A stretch of 64,000 nt of DNA from Eubacterium limosum (GTDB lineage: Bacteria; Bacillota; Clostridia; Eubacteriales; Eubacteriaceae), in NCBI RefSeq assembly GCF_000807675.2, contig NZ_CP019962.1, forward strand, positions 744,001-808,000, in the 5' to 3' direction. The notes beneath the pieces are model-generated. The model was not told the DNA's origin. It searched no databases and saw nothing but the letters and a program-made list of their open reading frames with translations. Shown here piece by piece: positions 1-7,989 of the stretch. The position numbers were made by a program, and so were the translations under genes. Within the stretch, counting starts at the first letter, position 1; each line of letters starts with the position of its first letter.

Positions 1-177
1 TCCTTTATCGCCTATGCGCCGGAGGCCTTTATGACAACCATTATGGGCTCGTGGATTGACGCGGACCCGGTGCTGGGCTTTAATAAGATATTCATCTGGA
101 TGATCAGTTTTTCGGTGATCAGCATCATACTGGCTGTGATAATTTACAGACGGCACAAAAAAGCTGAGGGCATTTAG
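1..177 (+). CDS. MFS transporter, C-terminal end (partial)
   Basis: Reading frame 1 is open from the window edge to a TAG at 175-177 and encodes 58 residues. They begin SFIAYAPEAFMTTIMGSWID, continue with one hydrophobic helix and end in a basic tail (RRHKKAEGI). The layout matches the last segment of the MFS carriers elsewhere in this window, where a 'P-D/E-x-F/Y...GSW-x-D' stretch precedes the last membrane helix. The substrate cannot be read from this fragment. By analogy with the mttB-linked carriers downstream it may import a methylated amine (inference). The stop codon lies in the loop of a shared terminator. Confidence 0.7.
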   Translation, partial: SFIAYAPEAFMTTIMGSWIDADPVLGFNKIFIWMISFSVISIILAVIIYRRHKKAEGI

Positions 178-190
178 CCCTCAGCTTTTT
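157..190. terminator. Bidirectional Rho-independent terminator
   Basis: Perfect stem GCTGAGGGC / GCCCTCAGC with a 5-nt loop, flanked by an A-run on the left and a T-run on the right, so it can stop transcripts from both convergent genes. The stop codons of the MFS fragment and of the activator at 174-1625 both fall in the loop. Confidence 0.85.
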
Positions 191-1625
191 CCAGGTTGTA
201 CTTCTTAATCTTATTGTGCAGGTTTGTCCGGGAGATCTGGAGCTGCTTTGCGGCTCTGCTGATATTATGGCCGTTATTTTCAAGGGCGTCCTGGATGATC
301 TTTGCTTCATAGGCGTTCATCAGCTGGCTGAGCCCTTCTTTCCCGCTGGTTCCGGGCAGGCCGGAGGGCGGCGCAGCTTCGGGAGCTGTATTTGTCCTAA
401 GCAGGTACTCAGGTAGGTGGTGGGGCTTGATAAAGGCTTCATCCTTTCCCGCGAAATAGATGGCCTGGGTGATGATATGCCGCAGCTCCCGGACATTGCC
501 GGGCCAGCTGTGGTATTCAAAAATCTGTTTTACCGCGCTGGACAGCCGGGTGACCTTTTTTCCGAGCACTGGCGCCATACTGCCAATAAAATACTCAGCC
601 GTTTCAGAAATGTCCTCCCTGCGCCGGATAAGCGGAGGCAGCTCGATGGAGAAAACCGCCAGGCGGTAATAGAGGTCTGCCCTTAAATGGCTGTTTTCAA
701 TGGCGATGAAAGGCTCCTCGTTGATGGCGCTGATAATACGGCATTTACAGGGCTTTTCCTCCTGGCCGCCCACCGCGCGGAAGCGCCCGGTCTCCAGAAC
801 GCGCAGCAGCTTTGACTGGAGCCCGATATCCATAGAGTTGAGCTCATCCAAAAACAGAGTGCCGTTCTCAGCCTCTTCAAACAGGCCCTTTCGGTTGACC
901 GCGCCGGTATACGAGCCTTTACAGGTGCCAAACAGGGTGCTTTCAAGCAGGGCTTCCGGGATAGCGCTGCAATTTACAGCCACGAAGGGATAGGGAGAAA
1001 AGGCACTGTAGTTGTGAATGCTCTGGGCAAAGACCTCCTTACCGGTGCCGGTCTCACCCCAGATGAGTACAGGGGCGTCTGTTTTAGCCGCGATTTTCCC
1101 CCGGTAGACTGCCTTTTGCAGCATCGGGCTGCTGCCGATCACATTGGCAAAGGTGTGCTGGGTACCGTTTTGCAGGTATTGGGAAGAGGCCTGGCGGTCG
1201 CTCTGCTTTTTGTTGCCGTCGGCGATCATTTCCAGATAATCCGAGACCTCGCGGTAAATGCACAGGGCGTAGTCGATTTTACCGTTTTTACCGTAAATGG
1301 GGTAGGTGCTGCACAGAATATTCGCCTCATTGCCGCCGACTGTGGTGTAGTAGTCCAGCGTTTCCTGATAGATTTTTCCGGTTTTCAGCGTATCGAGCAC
1401 CATTGAGCGTTTTGGGCGGATGATGTTTGGAAACTGCTGTGGATTATAGAGATCCTCCGGGCTTTTTCCAATAACCTCTTCACGCCGCAGGGCTTCGATT
1501 TTTTCACATCCCTTTGAGTAACAGATGATCCGCCCCTCGGCGTCAAGGATCATCACGGCCATGTCAGTGATGCGCTCCAGATCGCCAATGCTCAGCGGGC
1601 GCAGCGCCTTTAAATCCTGTTCCAT
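174..1625 (-). CDS. Sigma-54 enhancer-binding activator (PAS-AAA+-Fis HTH)
   Basis: 483-residue bacterial enhancer-binding protein. A PAS-like sensor fills about residues 10-130. The AAA+ domain follows, with Walker A GETGTGKE near residue 190, a sigma-54 contact loop GSYTGA (the Tyr form of GAFTGA) and Walker B LFLDEL. A Fis-type helix-turn-helix closes the protein (HNISRAAKQLQISRTNLHNK). There is no receiver domain, so a small ligand bound by the PAS domain is the likely signal (inference). It is divergent from the membrane protein at 1892 and differs from the other four activators here, which resemble one another more. Its target is not evident: no -24/-12 promoter lies in the adjacent intergenic region. 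Confidence 0.92.
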   Translation of the reverse strand: MEQDLKALRPLSIGDLERITDMAVMILDAEGRIICYSKGCEKIEALRREEVIGKSPEDLYNPQQFPNIIRPKRSMVLDTLKTGKIYQETLDYYTTVGGNEANILCSTYPIYGKNGKIDYALCIYREVSDYLEMIADGNKKQSDRQASSQYLQNGTQHTFANVIGSSPMLQKAVYRGKIAAKTDAPVLIWGETGTGKEVFAQSIHNYSAFSPYPFVAVNCSAIPEALLESTLFGTCKGSYTGAVNRKGLFEEAENGTLFLDELNSMDIGLQSKLLRVLETGRFRAVGGQEEKPCKCRIISAINEEPFIAIENSHLRADLYYRLAVFSIELPPLIRRREDISETAEYFIGSMAPVLGKKVTRLSSAVKQIFEYHSWPGNVRELRHIITQAIYFAGKDEAFIKPHHLPEYLLRTNTAPEAAPPSGLPGTSGKEGLSQLMNAYEAKIIQDALENNGHNISRAAKQLQISRTNLHNKIKKYNLEKAEG

Positions 1626-1756
1626 ATTTTTACCTCTTTGTTTTAGGATTGATGATTAAGATATTGTGAGTAAGATAGTCGATTTTTGTTTTTTGAACTC
1701 TTTTTATAATTTTAATCAGCTTTAAGCTGCGGTTATTATACCATTTTTCTTAAAAA

Positions 1757-1820
1757 TTGAAAACATTCAAAATTAAATATTGACAACGTTCAATAATGGG
1801 TGTATATTGAAAGCATTCAA
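1757..1820 (+). promoter_or_regulatory. Sigma-70 promoter with three palindromic operators
   Basis: Three copies of a palindrome TTGAA-N4-TTCAA occur at 1757-1770, 1780-1793 (one mismatch) and 1807-1820. A near-consensus promoter, TTGACA (1780-1785), 17-bp spacer, TATATT (1803-1808), is interleaved with copies 2 and 3. This would place a repressor over the -35 box and just after the -10 box of the gene at 1892. Confidence 0.75.
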
Positions 1821-1891
1821 AGTTGCGCGTCTTTGTAATTCAGGATGGAGAAATTAACTGAATCACTTTAATTATGTAAAGGAGAAAAACA

Positions 1892-2485
1892 ATGGATGAA
1901 AACAGAGTAAGTGTTCCGGCAGATCCGGGAGGGGCCATGCTGTTTGTTTTTTCAATGGAAGTAATATCTTTTTGGGCCGTTTATCTGGATGTTTTTTCGG
2001 AGGGAACGTACTTAGTGCTTGGGTGTTTAATGCTGGCTGTTTATCCCGTTTATCTTATAGGCGCTTTTATTTATTATAAGCGCAATGATGCTTATATGGG
2101 CAATTGTTACTTCATTTTTGGCTCTCTTTTCGGAGGAATTTTTGGTTTAATCTACATTGCTCTGCATTTTGGATTTCTGTTTGGCTGGGATATGAATATT
2201 TCGATTTTAGCGATTCCCATGTTTTGGGGAAGTCTTGCTGTTTTTGCGCTGCTCAAGCCGATGCTTAAAGGGCCTGTTATTCCGCTTGTGGTTTATGGTA
2301 TCGCTGCGATATGGCTTTTTACCTATGGATTAGAGCTGCTTTCTGTTGGCTCATTGATCATTTTTACAGTTAATAAATACCTGTCGCTGATTGTGGGAGT
2401 CGGCACAGCTTATCTTTTTGTCAATGATCTTTTGCTTTCAGCCGGAGACAGGGGGCTGCCGATGGGGCCGCTTCTGGGCCATTAG
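1892..2485 (+). CDS. Predicted polytopic membrane protein, unknown function
   Basis: 197 residues, most of them in about six hydrophobic segments (FVFSMEVISFWAVYL, VLGCLMLAVYPVYLIGAF, CYFIFGSLFGGIFGLIYIAL and others), with few charged residues. I recognise no family motif. The start is supported by AAAGGAG 8 nt upstream of the ATG. It has its own strong promoter overlapped by three palindromic operators, so it appears to be a tightly controlled single-gene unit. It ends at a convergent terminator shared with the activator at 2532. A sensor, a permease component or an immunity-type membrane protein are all possible; nothing in the sequence decides. Confidence 0.75.
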   Translation: MDENRVSVPADPGGAMLFVFSMEVISFWAVYLDVFSEGTYLVLGCLMLAVYPVYLIGAFIYYKRNDAYMGNCYFIFGSLFGGIFGLIYIALHFGFLFGWDMNISILAIPMFWGSLAVFALLKPMLKGPVIPLVVYGIAAIWLFTYGLELLSVGSLIIFTVNKYLSLIVGVGTAYLFVNDLLLSAGDRGLPMGPLLGH

Positions 2486-2491
2486 GCGTAA

Positions 2492-2533
2492 AAGCAGGAA
2501 GGAGGATTGACAGGCCTGTTTCCTGCTGTTTTT
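2492..2533. terminator. Rho-independent terminator between convergent genes
   Basis: Stem AGCAGGAA / TTCCTGCT followed by GTTTTT, between the stop of the membrane protein gene and the stop of the activator on the other strand. Confidence 0.7.
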
Positions 2534-3923
2534 ACTCCTCCTTAGCACAATATTTCCGTATGAGCCGGCTGGCCTTTGACTGGGTAATGCCGAGCTCCTC
2601 AGCCACGCCGACAGAGGTTTTTCTGCGGCTGTAGCAGTCCTGGAGGATGTAGCTTTTGACCTGATCCAGGAGCTGGTCGTAGGAATAGTAAAATTTATCA
2701 TCCGTCCGGGGAACATGCATGCGGATTTCTTCGGGAACCTTGCTCTCGTAGATAATGGAGCCGCTGGTTAAAACATACATGCGCTCAATGACATTTTTGA
2801 GCTCACGGATATTGCCTGGCCAGTCGTAGTTGACCAGGGCGAGCAGGGTCAGAGCGTAAAAAACTTTGTTTGTGCCGTATTTTAAATTTTGCTTTTTCAG
2901 ATAGTGGAGAGAAAGGGGGATGATATCCTCCTTGCGCTCTCTGAGGGGAGGGATATAGCTGATAAAGGAGCCGATACGCCAGTAGAGGTCCTCTCTGAAG
3001 TTTTTTTGCGCGATGGCAGTCTTTAAGTCCTTGTTGGTGGCGGAAATGATGCGCACATCCACATGGACAGGCGTGGTGCCGCCGACGGGCAGGAAGGATT
3101 TGCTCTCAATGGCGTGCAGGAGCTTTACCTGGAGGTTTAAAGGCAGATCCCCGATCTCATCGAGGAATACAGTCCCCTTGTCGGCAGATTCCAGCAGGCC
3201 CTTTTTTCCGCGGGTATTGGCGCCGGTAAAGGAGCCGGAGGCATAGCCGAAAAGCTCGCTTTCCAGCAGATTGTCGGGGATAGCGCCGCAGTTGATGGAC
3301 ATAAAAGGGCCAAAGCCGCGGTCACTGCACTGGTGGATGTACTCGGCGATCAGGGTTTTGCCAGTCCCGCTCTCCCCCAGCAGCAGGATGGACATGTCCG
3401 ACTTCGCGATGCGTTCCAGCTCCACAATCCGCTTCAGAAAAGCATGGCTTTCCCCTACAATATTGCGCCTCTGGCGCTTTTTTACTTTCTCGGGCTTTTC
3501 CATGAGCTTAGCGTCAGCGTCAAAGTCCACATCCGAAAAATTTTCCTGAATCACATAGACGGTAAAGTCGATGTCGTCAGGCGTATCCTCTTTCATGACG
3601 GGGGTGTCGATGATTTCCATATAATTGCGCGACAGCATATTTTTCTGCCGGTAGATCAGCGGCCTTTTCATGGCCAGCATATTTTTATAGGCGGGCGGGT
3701 AGACAACGCCCTCCCATTTCCCCCAATCGCTGTCGCCCACCAGATCCTCGGGCAGTTTGCCGTAATGCCTTGAGATGGCCGGGTTCACGTAGATGGTTTT
3801 TCCGTTCTGGTCGCTGACAAAAACGCCCAGAAAAAGATTTTCAAGAATTTTAATATAGAGCTCCTTTGGAAGAGACATCAGATAGTTCAGGTATTCTTCG
3901 CTGTGCTGAAATGGATTGTTCAC
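2532..3923 (-). CDS. Sigma-54 enhancer-binding activator (PAS-AAA+-HTH), divergent from mttB
   Basis: 463 residues. The N-terminal PAS domain has the signature GVFVSDQNGKTIYVNPAISR (about residues 30-55). The AAA+ domain has Walker A GESGTGKT, contact loop GSFTGA and Walker B FLDEIGDLP. A C-terminal helix-turn-helix (VAEELGITQSKASRLIRKY) closes it. It reads away from the sigma-54 promoter at 4099-4113, and the inverted element between them (3992-4043) is the natural binding site. It therefore very likely activates the mttB operon at 4222 in response to the transported methylated amine (inference). It shares the 'N-terminal helix, short PAS, AAA+, QSKAxRLI HTH' layout with the activators at 15911 and 19376. 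Confidence 0.93.
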   Translation of the reverse strand: MNNPFQHSEEYLNYLMSLPKELYIKILENLFLGVFVSDQNGKTIYVNPAISRHYGKLPEDLVGDSDWGKWEGVVYPPAYKNMLAMKRPLIYRQKNMLSRNYMEIIDTPVMKEDTPDDIDFTVYVIQENFSDVDFDADAKLMEKPEKVKKRQRRNIVGESHAFLKRIVELERIAKSDMSILLLGESGTGKTLIAEYIHQCSDRGFGPFMSINCGAIPDNLLESELFGYASGSFTGANTRGKKGLLESADKGTVFLDEIGDLPLNLQVKLLHAIESKSFLPVGGTTPVHVDVRIISATNKDLKTAIAQKNFREDLYWRIGSFISYIPPLRERKEDIIPLSLHYLKKQNLKYGTNKVFYALTLLALVNYDWPGNIRELKNVIERMYVLTSGSIIYESKVPEEIRMHVPRTDDKFYYSYDQLLDQVKSYILQDCYSRRKTSVGVAEELGITQSKASRLIRKYCAKEE

Positions 3924-3988
3924 AAAATCACCGCCTTTTCCCTAGTATACCGGGAGTCTTTATAAAAAACAAGCGATTTCCGAAAAAA

Positions 3989-4048
3989 TAGTCATTTTTG
4001 CATAGATTATTAAATATTAAAAAGTATAGGTAGTTAAAAATGATTAAT
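3989..4048 (+). promoter_or_regulatory. Inverted upstream activator element of the mttB operon
   Basis: TCATTTTT (3992-3999) and AAAAATGA (4036-4043) form inverted arms 36 bp apart in otherwise AT-rich DNA. The right arm ends 55 bp before the -24 box. The same arms with 37-bp separation precede the mttB at 11672. Enhancer-type placement fits an activator-binding site. Confidence 0.6.
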
Positions 4049-4098
4049 AGGTTGTTCTTTTTTGGGGAGAAATGGCGCAGCTGGGGCTTTTTTAAGAT

Positions 4099-4113
4099 TG
4101 GCACGGGTCTTGC
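4099..4113 (+). promoter_or_regulatory. Sigma-54 (-24/-12) promoter
   Basis: TGGCAC-N5-TTGC, exact consensus (TGGCAC GGGTC TTGC), about 110 bp before the mttB start and divergent from an enhancer-binding activator gene. Confidence 0.92.
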
Positions 4114-4221
4114 GTTACTAAACGGCATGAATCGGAAAGCCGATCCTTCCAGAATCTGCAGAATGATGGAATCAAGTGTAATCAACGAAAAATGACTGAT
4201 ATGAAAAATTGGAGGAAAAAC

Positions 4222-5685
4222 ATGTACCCAAACCGTAATTTATTTGAGAAATATATCACCAGAGATGAAATTGAGCTGATCCATGAATATACCTTAAAAA
4301 TTTTATCCGAGGTCGGTGTGGTCATTGAGAGTGACTACGCCGCGGAAATGTTCGCGAAAAACGGCGCCCACGTTGAGGGCCATAAAATTTTTATCGATGA
4401 AGCCCTTTTAAAACGGGGCCTCTCCACAGTGCCCAAGGAATTTGACATTTACAGCCCATCGGGGAAGCTTACCTTGGGTGAAACCGCCCCGACCATCTGC
4501 GCAGGCCCTGTGGCCCCGACCACCATACAGGATTTTGAAAACAACACCTACCGGCCAGCCAGCCTGAAGGATGTGGCAGAATACTATATGCTCCAGGAAA
4601 CCAGCGCGGCCATCGACATGCCCACCCATTCCTGCCAGAACACAGACGATCTGGACAAATCCGGCGATGACTTCCACACGCCGCAGGTAGCCATGGGACT
4701 CAAATACTGCCGTAAGCCCATCTATCAGGGAAACACCATCACCCCCATCAATTACAAAAAAGGCTCCCTGGTGGAGGCAAACCAGAGGCTGGTCAAGCTG
4801 CACCGTGAGTTCTACGACATCTGGGATAAGCCTGTGACCATGTCCAACTGCTGTGTGCTCTCGCCGCTGGCCATCGGCGCAGAGGTCGTGGACACCATTG
4901 TGGGCGCAGTGCTTGAAAACCAGCCGGTCATTATTATCTCCTGCTCCATGACCAACCTGACCTGTCCGCCGACACTGGCAAGCGCCATTGTACAGGACAA
5001 TGCCAATATCCTGGCCGGGATTGTACTCACTCAGCTCATAAACCCTGGTGTGGGCGCGGTTTACGGCTCAGTGACCTCCCCCACCGACATGCGCAATGTC
5101 CAGCTGGCTACCGGCGCGCCCGAAGCCGTGCTCATGCAGATGGGCCTGGTCGCCATGGGGCGTTACTATAACCTGCCAGTGCGCTCCGGCGTATCTGCAA
5201 CCACTGCCGTTGACCTGGATTTCCAGTGTGGCGCGGAATCCATGATGACACTCATGACCGGCATGCTCGGCAAAACCGACTTTATCCTGAATACTGCGGG
5301 CGCTTACGGCGGTTATAACCTGGGTTCCCTTGAAAACTTTGTGCTGGATGAAGAAAACATCGCTTACCTCAGACGGGTGAACCAGGGCCTTGACATCACC
5401 GAGGACAAGCTGTATTTTGACCTCATTAAAAAAACCGGCCCCCGCGGCAATTATCTGAAGGGCCGCACGCCAAAGGATTACCGTAGGGAAAACTACTTCC
5501 CGAACATCTTTATCCGTGAGGGAGGCTCCCCGGCGGACGTGATTGAAAAGAACGGCAATCTGGTCGCCCGGGCCCGCAAGGTTATCAACGAACGGCTGGA
5601 AAGCTACGAGCTGCCGGATGTCACCACCACCCAGAAAAAGCTGTTGAATGAATACCTGCCGGAAGGCCATAAATACGATTTATAA
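4222..5685 (+). CDS. MttB-superfamily methyltransferase (non-pyrrolysine, MtgB/MtpB type)
   Basis: 487 residues from the ATG at 4222. That start has GGAGG six bases before it and gives the family N-terminus MYPNRNLFEKYIT; an upstream ATG at 4192 has no ribosome site. The family transfers a methyl group from a quaternary amine to the Co(I) of a corrinoid protein. The frame has no internal amber codon, so this is not the pyrrolysine-dependent trimethylamine enzyme but belongs with glycine betaine, proline betaine and carnitine demethylases. Family hallmarks include GPRGNYLKGRTPKDYR and the C-terminal LPDVTTTQKKLLNEYLPEG. It is first in a sigma-54 operon (mttB, TIM-barrel, MFS, mttB). No corrinoid gene is adjacent. 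The substrate cannot be assigned from sequence alone. Confidence 0.95.
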   Translation: MYPNRNLFEKYITRDEIELIHEYTLKILSEVGVVIESDYAAEMFAKNGAHVEGHKIFIDEALLKRGLSTVPKEFDIYSPSGKLTLGETAPTICAGPVAPTTIQDFENNTYRPASLKDVAEYYMLQETSAAIDMPTHSCQNTDDLDKSGDDFHTPQVAMGLKYCRKPIYQGNTITPINYKKGSLVEANQRLVKLHREFYDIWDKPVTMSNCCVLSPLAIGAEVVDTIVGAVLENQPVIIISCSMTNLTCPPTLASAIVQDNANILAGIVLTQLINPGVGAVYGSVTSPTDMRNVQLATGAPEAVLMQMGLVAMGRYYNLPVRSGVSATTAVDLDFQCGAESMMTLMTGMLGKTDFILNTAGAYGGYNLGSLENFVLDEENIAYLRRVNQGLDITEDKLYFDLIKKTGPRGNYLKGRTPKDYRRENYFPNIFIREGGSPADVIEKNGNLVARARKVINERLESYELPDVTTTQKKLLNEYLPEGHKYDL

Positions 5686-5712
5686 AAGATAAGAAGAAAG
5701 AGGAGTAAAACA

Positions 5713-6627
5713 ATGAGACGAAACGACCGACCATTACAGTTAGGCATGCACACCTATACCCTGCACCTCAGCGGACTTGGCGAGAGCTGGGGATTTGACG
5801 ACACCCACGCCTTTGAAAAGTCCATCAACCTCATGCAGCTCATGGATCTGGCTGTGGAATGGGGACTGGACGGACTCCACATCACCAACGTGGATCTGGA
5901 AACCCTTGACGCCGCCCATCTGGCAGAGGTGAAGGCCGCAGCTGAGGAGCACGGGCTTTACCTGGAATACAACGTATCCTTTGACGCCCCCTGCGACCCG
6001 CGCGTCAACTCAAACGTGCACGACGCCCTGGTGAACGCCAAGGCCATGGGCGCAGATCTGGTCAAATTCAGCCTGGACATCGAGCGGCCAAAGCCGCTGT
6101 ACGGCACCTGTTTTCATCCGGATGTCATGGCACAGCTGGCAGAGCGGTACCATGAATTCAAAGAGAATATTCCGCTCATGGAGGCGCTGGGGCTTCAGGT
6201 TTCCATCGAAAACCACTGCGACACCTACGCCGACGAGGTTATCTGGCTGGTAAAACAGCTGAACCACCCAGACATCGGGGCATGTCTGGACACCATCAAT
6301 TCTCTGTGTGTACTGGAAGGCCCGGAAGCCTGCGCAGAGAAGATGGCACCTTACGCAAACTGCTGTCACTTCTGCGACAACAAGCTGGTCATCGACCCGG
6401 ACGGCACCCACTCCATCGGGGTGGCCATCGGTGATGGGGATATTGACTGCGCCAAAATCCTGAAAATGCTCAAGGAGGAAGCGCCGCTTTCCCGAATCAC
6501 CTTTGAGGTGGAGTATGAGATTGGGGAGGATACGCTGGAGATTGCCAGAGAAAAGGAAATCGAGGCCTGCAAAAAGAGCATCGACTTTCTGCGCAATGTG
6601 TTAAAGCTTGGCGTCCGCGGACGCTAA
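5713..6627 (+). CDS. Sugar phosphate isomerase/epimerase-family TIM-barrel protein
   Basis: 304 residues of the xylose-isomerase-like / AP endonuclease 2 superfamily. Likely metal ligands are visible in order along the barrel: Glu in VSIENHCDTY, Asp in ACLDTIN, His in CCHFCDNK and Glu in ITFEVEYE. Members isomerise, epimerise or cleave hydroxy- and keto-compounds using a divalent metal. It starts 27 bp after mttB with a ribosome site (AGAAAGAGGAG), so it is co-transcribed. In a betaine operon it may epimerise a chiral betaine or process the carbon skeleton after demethylation (inference). The actual substrate is unknown. Confidence 0.85.
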   Translation: MRRNDRPLQLGMHTYTLHLSGLGESWGFDDTHAFEKSINLMQLMDLAVEWGLDGLHITNVDLETLDAAHLAEVKAAAEEHGLYLEYNVSFDAPCDPRVNSNVHDALVNAKAMGADLVKFSLDIERPKPLYGTCFHPDVMAQLAERYHEFKENIPLMEALGLQVSIENHCDTYADEVIWLVKQLNHPDIGACLDTINSLCVLEGPEACAEKMAPYANCCHFCDNKLVIDPDGTHSIGVAIGDGDIDCAKILKMLKEEAPLSRITFEVEYEIGEDTLEIAREKEIEACKKSIDFLRNVLKLGVRGR

Positions 6628-6648
6628 GCGGGAAGAGGGGATAATAAT

Positions 6649-7977
6649 ATGAAAGTAACCGGGAAAAAAAGATGGGTTGTACTCACGCTGGTCTCACTGC
6701 TCGGCGGGATTATGGTTTACGTGCCGTTTCTGCGCTACAACTACTACGACCAGATGATCACAGTGTTCACACAGTTTAAGCCCATTGTCTCAGAATCCTA
6801 CGCCCACGAATTCATCGGCGATATTGGCCTGTGGTTTGGCATTTTCTCTGTCCTGATCTACCCGATCGGGGGGATTCTGGCTGATAAATTCAGCGAGCGG
6901 AACCTGCTGGTCATCGGCGCGGCCATCATGGGCCTTTCCTCCTTCTGGTATGGCATGGTGCCCGGCAGCACGGAGATCATGGTCATCCATATTCTTTACG
7001 GCATCGGCACCAGTATTTTCATCTGGTCCGCCTATCTGAAGGTTGTCCGCAAGATGGGGACAGACGCCGAACAGGGCAGAATGTACTCCACGTCGGAATT
7101 TGTAAGGGCCATTGTCGGCACAGCCATCGGCTTCTTTGGCGCAAGCCTTCTAAACAAAGCCATCTTCCCAGGAACAGGCGTGGACGCTCAGGTGCTGGGG
7201 CAGCAGTGGCAGATGATGCTGTTCTTTAACGGCGCGCTGTTCATCGTTCTGGGAATTTTGATTTTTATCCTCGTGCCGCGGAAGATTACAGGCGCTGAGG
7301 AGAGCAATGAGGTGGTTCAGGAGGGTTTCAGCATGAAGAGCATCATCACTGTTCTGAAAATGCCGGGTACCTGGCTGCTGGCGCTGCTGATTTTCTTCTG
7401 CTTTTCCTTTACCTCTGCCGGCGCAGGTTATCTCGGGACATACACCACGAATATTCTCGGCATCTCAGAGACACAGGCCAGCAATTTTGCGGTTATCCGC
7501 AACTATATTATCGCTGGGCTTTCCACCTTGGCCATTGGCTTCATCGCGGATAAGATCGGCTCAAAGGTAAAAACCCTGGGCATATACCTGGTACTGGCAA
7601 CGGTTATGGCAGTGGTCATGGTTCTGACAAAGGACGCGACCATGCTGTGCATTGTCGTCACCTTTGTGTTCGCCACAGTCTATACTGGCATGCGCGGCAT
7701 TTATTTCGCAACCCTGAGTGAGGTCGGGATTCCGCTGTCACTCACCGGCGTGGCGACTGGGATCATCTCCCTGATCTGCTACACGCCGGATATTTACTTT
7801 GCCAAGCTGGCGGGCTCATGGCTGGACGCCTACGGCAGCGCAGGCTATGATTTTATCTGGTACTGGGCCATCGGCTGCGGTATTCTGGGGATCATCACAG
7901 CCATTGCCACACTGGCCTATTCTAAAAAATTACAGGCAAAAAATAAAACGGAACAGCCAGCGGCAGACGCAGAATAA
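6649..7977 (+). CDS. MFS transporter, betaine-operon associated
   Basis: 442 residues with about 12 hydrophobic segments. The first helix ends in LRYNYYDQM, a motif shared with the other two complete MFS proteins here (LRYTFYDQF at 13188, IRFTFYDQM at 34458), so these form one paralogous group. The cytoplasmic loop 2-3 has the MFS-like GGILADKFSERN. AGAGGGG lies 8 nt before the ATG. Its place between two mttB genes makes uptake of the methylated substrate, or export of the demethylated product, the likely job (inference). Confidence 0.9.
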   Translation: MKVTGKKRWVVLTLVSLLGGIMVYVPFLRYNYYDQMITVFTQFKPIVSESYAHEFIGDIGLWFGIFSVLIYPIGGILADKFSERNLLVIGAAIMGLSSFWYGMVPGSTEIMVIHILYGIGTSIFIWSAYLKVVRKMGTDAEQGRMYSTSEFVRAIVGTAIGFFGASLLNKAIFPGTGVDAQVLGQQWQMMLFFNGALFIVLGILIFILVPRKITGAEESNEVVQEGFSMKSIITVLKMPGTWLLALLIFFCFSFTSAGAGYLGTYTTNILGISETQASNFAVIRNYIIAGLSTLAIGFIADKIGSKVKTLGIYLVLATVMAVVMVLTKDATMLCIVVTFVFATVYTGMRGIYFATLSEVGIPLSLTGVATGIISLICYTPDIYFAKLAGSWLDAYGSAGYDFIWYWAIGCGILGIITAIATLAYSKKLQAKNKTEQPAADAE

Positions 7978-7989
7978 TGAGGAGAAAAA

